From Pelargonium cotyledonis (taxonomy: Eukaryota; Streptophyta; Magnoliopsida; Geraniales; Geraniaceae), in the NCBI GenBank assembly GCA_036897625.1, contig JAYMTA010001078.1, positions 1 to 21,919 on the forward strand: a DNA stretch of 21,919 nucleotides, read 5' to 3'. Shown here one piece after another: positions 20,801-21,919 of this stretch. The position numbers and the translations under genes are program-made. Below the pieces are notes generated by a model. That model did no database searches. It saw only the letters and a list, made by a program, of their open reading frames with translations, and was not told the origin of the DNA. The first letter of the stretch is position 1, and every line of letters starts with the position of its first letter.

Positions 20801-21808
20801 AAGTTCATGAATATCTTTTGGCACAGTATTCATAATTCTCTTGTCTTGTAGAGTGTTTGCTCACTCTTGCATGTGAACAAGATATTTGAAGTAGGTGTAT
20901 CCGAAAGTCTTCGAGAGCAAGTGCAATACTTGAATTTGGACATTGTTGAGAAGGTAAACTAGCTCTTTATAAGCACTCACTGTGTTGTCAACATTATATA
21001 AAATCTTTGCAAAACTTACTTGATATGTTCAATCCTGTTGCTGCAGGCTGGTTCATGTATATCGATGGAGCTGGCTTATGTCTATGAATTGGTTAGTGTT
21101 ATCCTGTTTGACTGTGAACCATTAGAATATAAAAAGATGTTATTGTGATTTATTGCATGTATGCTACTAGTGATATTATTGTCATTGTTAACCTTTTAAA
21201 TGTTATTTCCCCTCGTACAGGTAATCTTCATAAGTTTGGGTTTGTTCTCTTACTTTTGTAGGTAATTGGTGTTATTGACGTAAATAGGAGTAAAGAAAAG
21301 GGCTATGGGACAATAGTGAAAGAAGGTTTCTGTGGTGAGGTTAGACATAATTGCCCCCACTTCTGTCAATTGTAATATCCTTAATTATTCTCTTACAATA
21401 TTGAAATTAGACATTGCTTTCAAACTCAATATGTAGGAGTATAGACTCTCTCTCTTTTCTTCTTCTATTTACTTTTTTGTAGAATGGTTGTTCCACTTAA
21501 AAGGCTGTTAACTTCATCTCTGCTAGCTCTGCAATTTGAGTTGAGTAATTTTGGATTGTTTCTTTTTTCTTGACATCAGTTGGATGAGCTGAGGCAAATA
21601 TATGAAGAATTACCAGAGTTTCTTGAAGAGGTGCATATCAACTAAATCTTCTATACATCACTGAAAACAAATTGAAATAAGCTATAAGTGTCATATATCT
21701 GTTTTGATAATACCACTGGCTTGCAGGTGTCATTATTAGAACTAGCACGACTTCCTGATTTGTCTAAAGACAAGCCTTTTCCTCGTATTGTTTATCTTCA
21801 CCAGATAG
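14885..21808 (+). CDS. MSH5: MutS homologue 5, meiotic crossover factor; first 18 exons, cut off by the window end
   Basis: MSH5 forms the MutS-gamma heterodimer with MSH4 in the nucleus of meiotic cells and stabilises recombination intermediates for class I crossovers. Exons by eye: 14885-14923, 16068-16099, 16792-16886, 17117-17197, 17278-17350, 17815-17878, 18701-18852, 19003-19104, 19173-19200, 19310-19341, 19436-19493, 19642-19728, 20192-20248, 20852-20953, 21047-21091, 21262-21339, 21580-21630, 21727-21808. All are GT-AG with continuous phase, giving 1258 bp or 419 residues of an expected roughly 800. The N-terminus [13 protein letters not shown] joins [18 protein letters not shown]. 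Residues about 187-253 ([50 protein letters not shown]) are the MutS core signature, and [14 protein letters not shown] (about 376-389) falls in the lever/clamp region. The Walker ATPase lies beyond the edge. The N-terminal mismatch-reading domain I is absent, as is normal for MSH5. The donor of exon 7 (CT|GTATCC) is the weakest junction. Confidence 0.94.
15747..15780 (+). repeat. AAG microsatellite (about 11 units) in MSH5 intron 1
   Basis: An uninterrupted AAG run preceded by an 11-T tract (15736-15743 with neighbours), in the 1144-bp first intron. It is a probable length-polymorphic locus. Confidence 0.9.
16307..16490 (+). mobile_element. Probable LTR/TRIM fragment in MSH5 intron 2
   Basis: The segment starts TGTTAGAATAAATAATTAAC and continues 'ttcaactatcaacttaagctcctagttgagttgg', wording familiar from the ends of plant LTR/TRIM elements that precede a tRNA-Met primer-binding site. 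About 20 bp further on, 'atgatttcagggtc' (16377-16390) looks like an altered form of that site. No second terminal repeat was found, so this is a single old piece. Family assignment rests on recognition of the wording and is uncertain. Confidence 0.4.
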
Positions 21809-21895
21809 GTTGGTCTGCACTTCTATACCATACTAAACAAGTACACAATTGAATTATTTTCTCCTGATTAGGATTGTGTTTGTGTTTGTGTCTGC

Positions 21896-21919
21896 TATAA
21901 ATATATATATATATATATA
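21896..21919. repeat. TA dinucleotide run at the window edge (MSH5 intron 18)
   Basis: The last 20 or so bases are alternating TA, running off the end of the window, so the full length is unknown. Confidence 0.85.

Noticed and set aside
1-21919. CRISPR array, bacterial operon, tRNA or rRNA genes
   Set aside because: No regularly spaced identical repeats with spacers, no cloverleaf or rRNA core sequences were seen; the DNA is clearly plant nuclear.

Overview
The window is eukaryotic nuclear DNA from a flowering plant, most likely a eudicot. It has AT-rich intergenic and intronic sequence, GT-AG introns of 80 bp to 1.5 kb, and plant-type transposon debris: a CACTA MITE, a TRIM and decayed LINE RNase H ends. 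Two long genes can be assembled exon by exon with unbroken phase and match plant RAB3GAP1 and MSH5. The eudicot placement is an inference from how these proteins read; the species is not identifiable by eye.

Left part (1-4.5 kb, minus strand): two small intronless genes for secreted glycine/alanine-rich repeat proteins (107-586 and 3319-4350). They share a signal-peptide/N-terminal layout and a block of upstream DNA, so they look like tandem duplicates whose repeat bodies have diverged completely. Between them lie a degenerate tandem repeat of about 88 bp, a 231-bp CACTA-type MITE and the 3' end of a dead LINE.

Middle part (5.2-12.8 kb, minus strand): a complete 14-exon gene for the catalytic subunit of the Rab3 GTPase-activating protein family (RAB3GAP1-like; 697 residues predicted). 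Its largest intron carries an old TRIM (miniature LTR element).

Spacer (12.8-14.9 kb): the two large genes are transcribed away from each other. About 2.1 kb separate them, and this holds the eroded RNase H ends of LINE-type elements, followed by the presumed MSH5 promoter with a 10-bp palindrome and a CT-rich leader.

Right part (14.9 kb to the end, plus strand): the first 18 exons of MSH5, the meiosis-specific MutS homologue. They encode 419 residues, about half of the protein. The MutS core is present; the ATPase half lies beyond the window edge.

Nothing suggests the genes work as one system. RAB3GAP1 (membrane traffic) and MSH5 (meiotic crossing-over) are unrelated neighbours. The most novel material is the pair of secreted repeat proteins.
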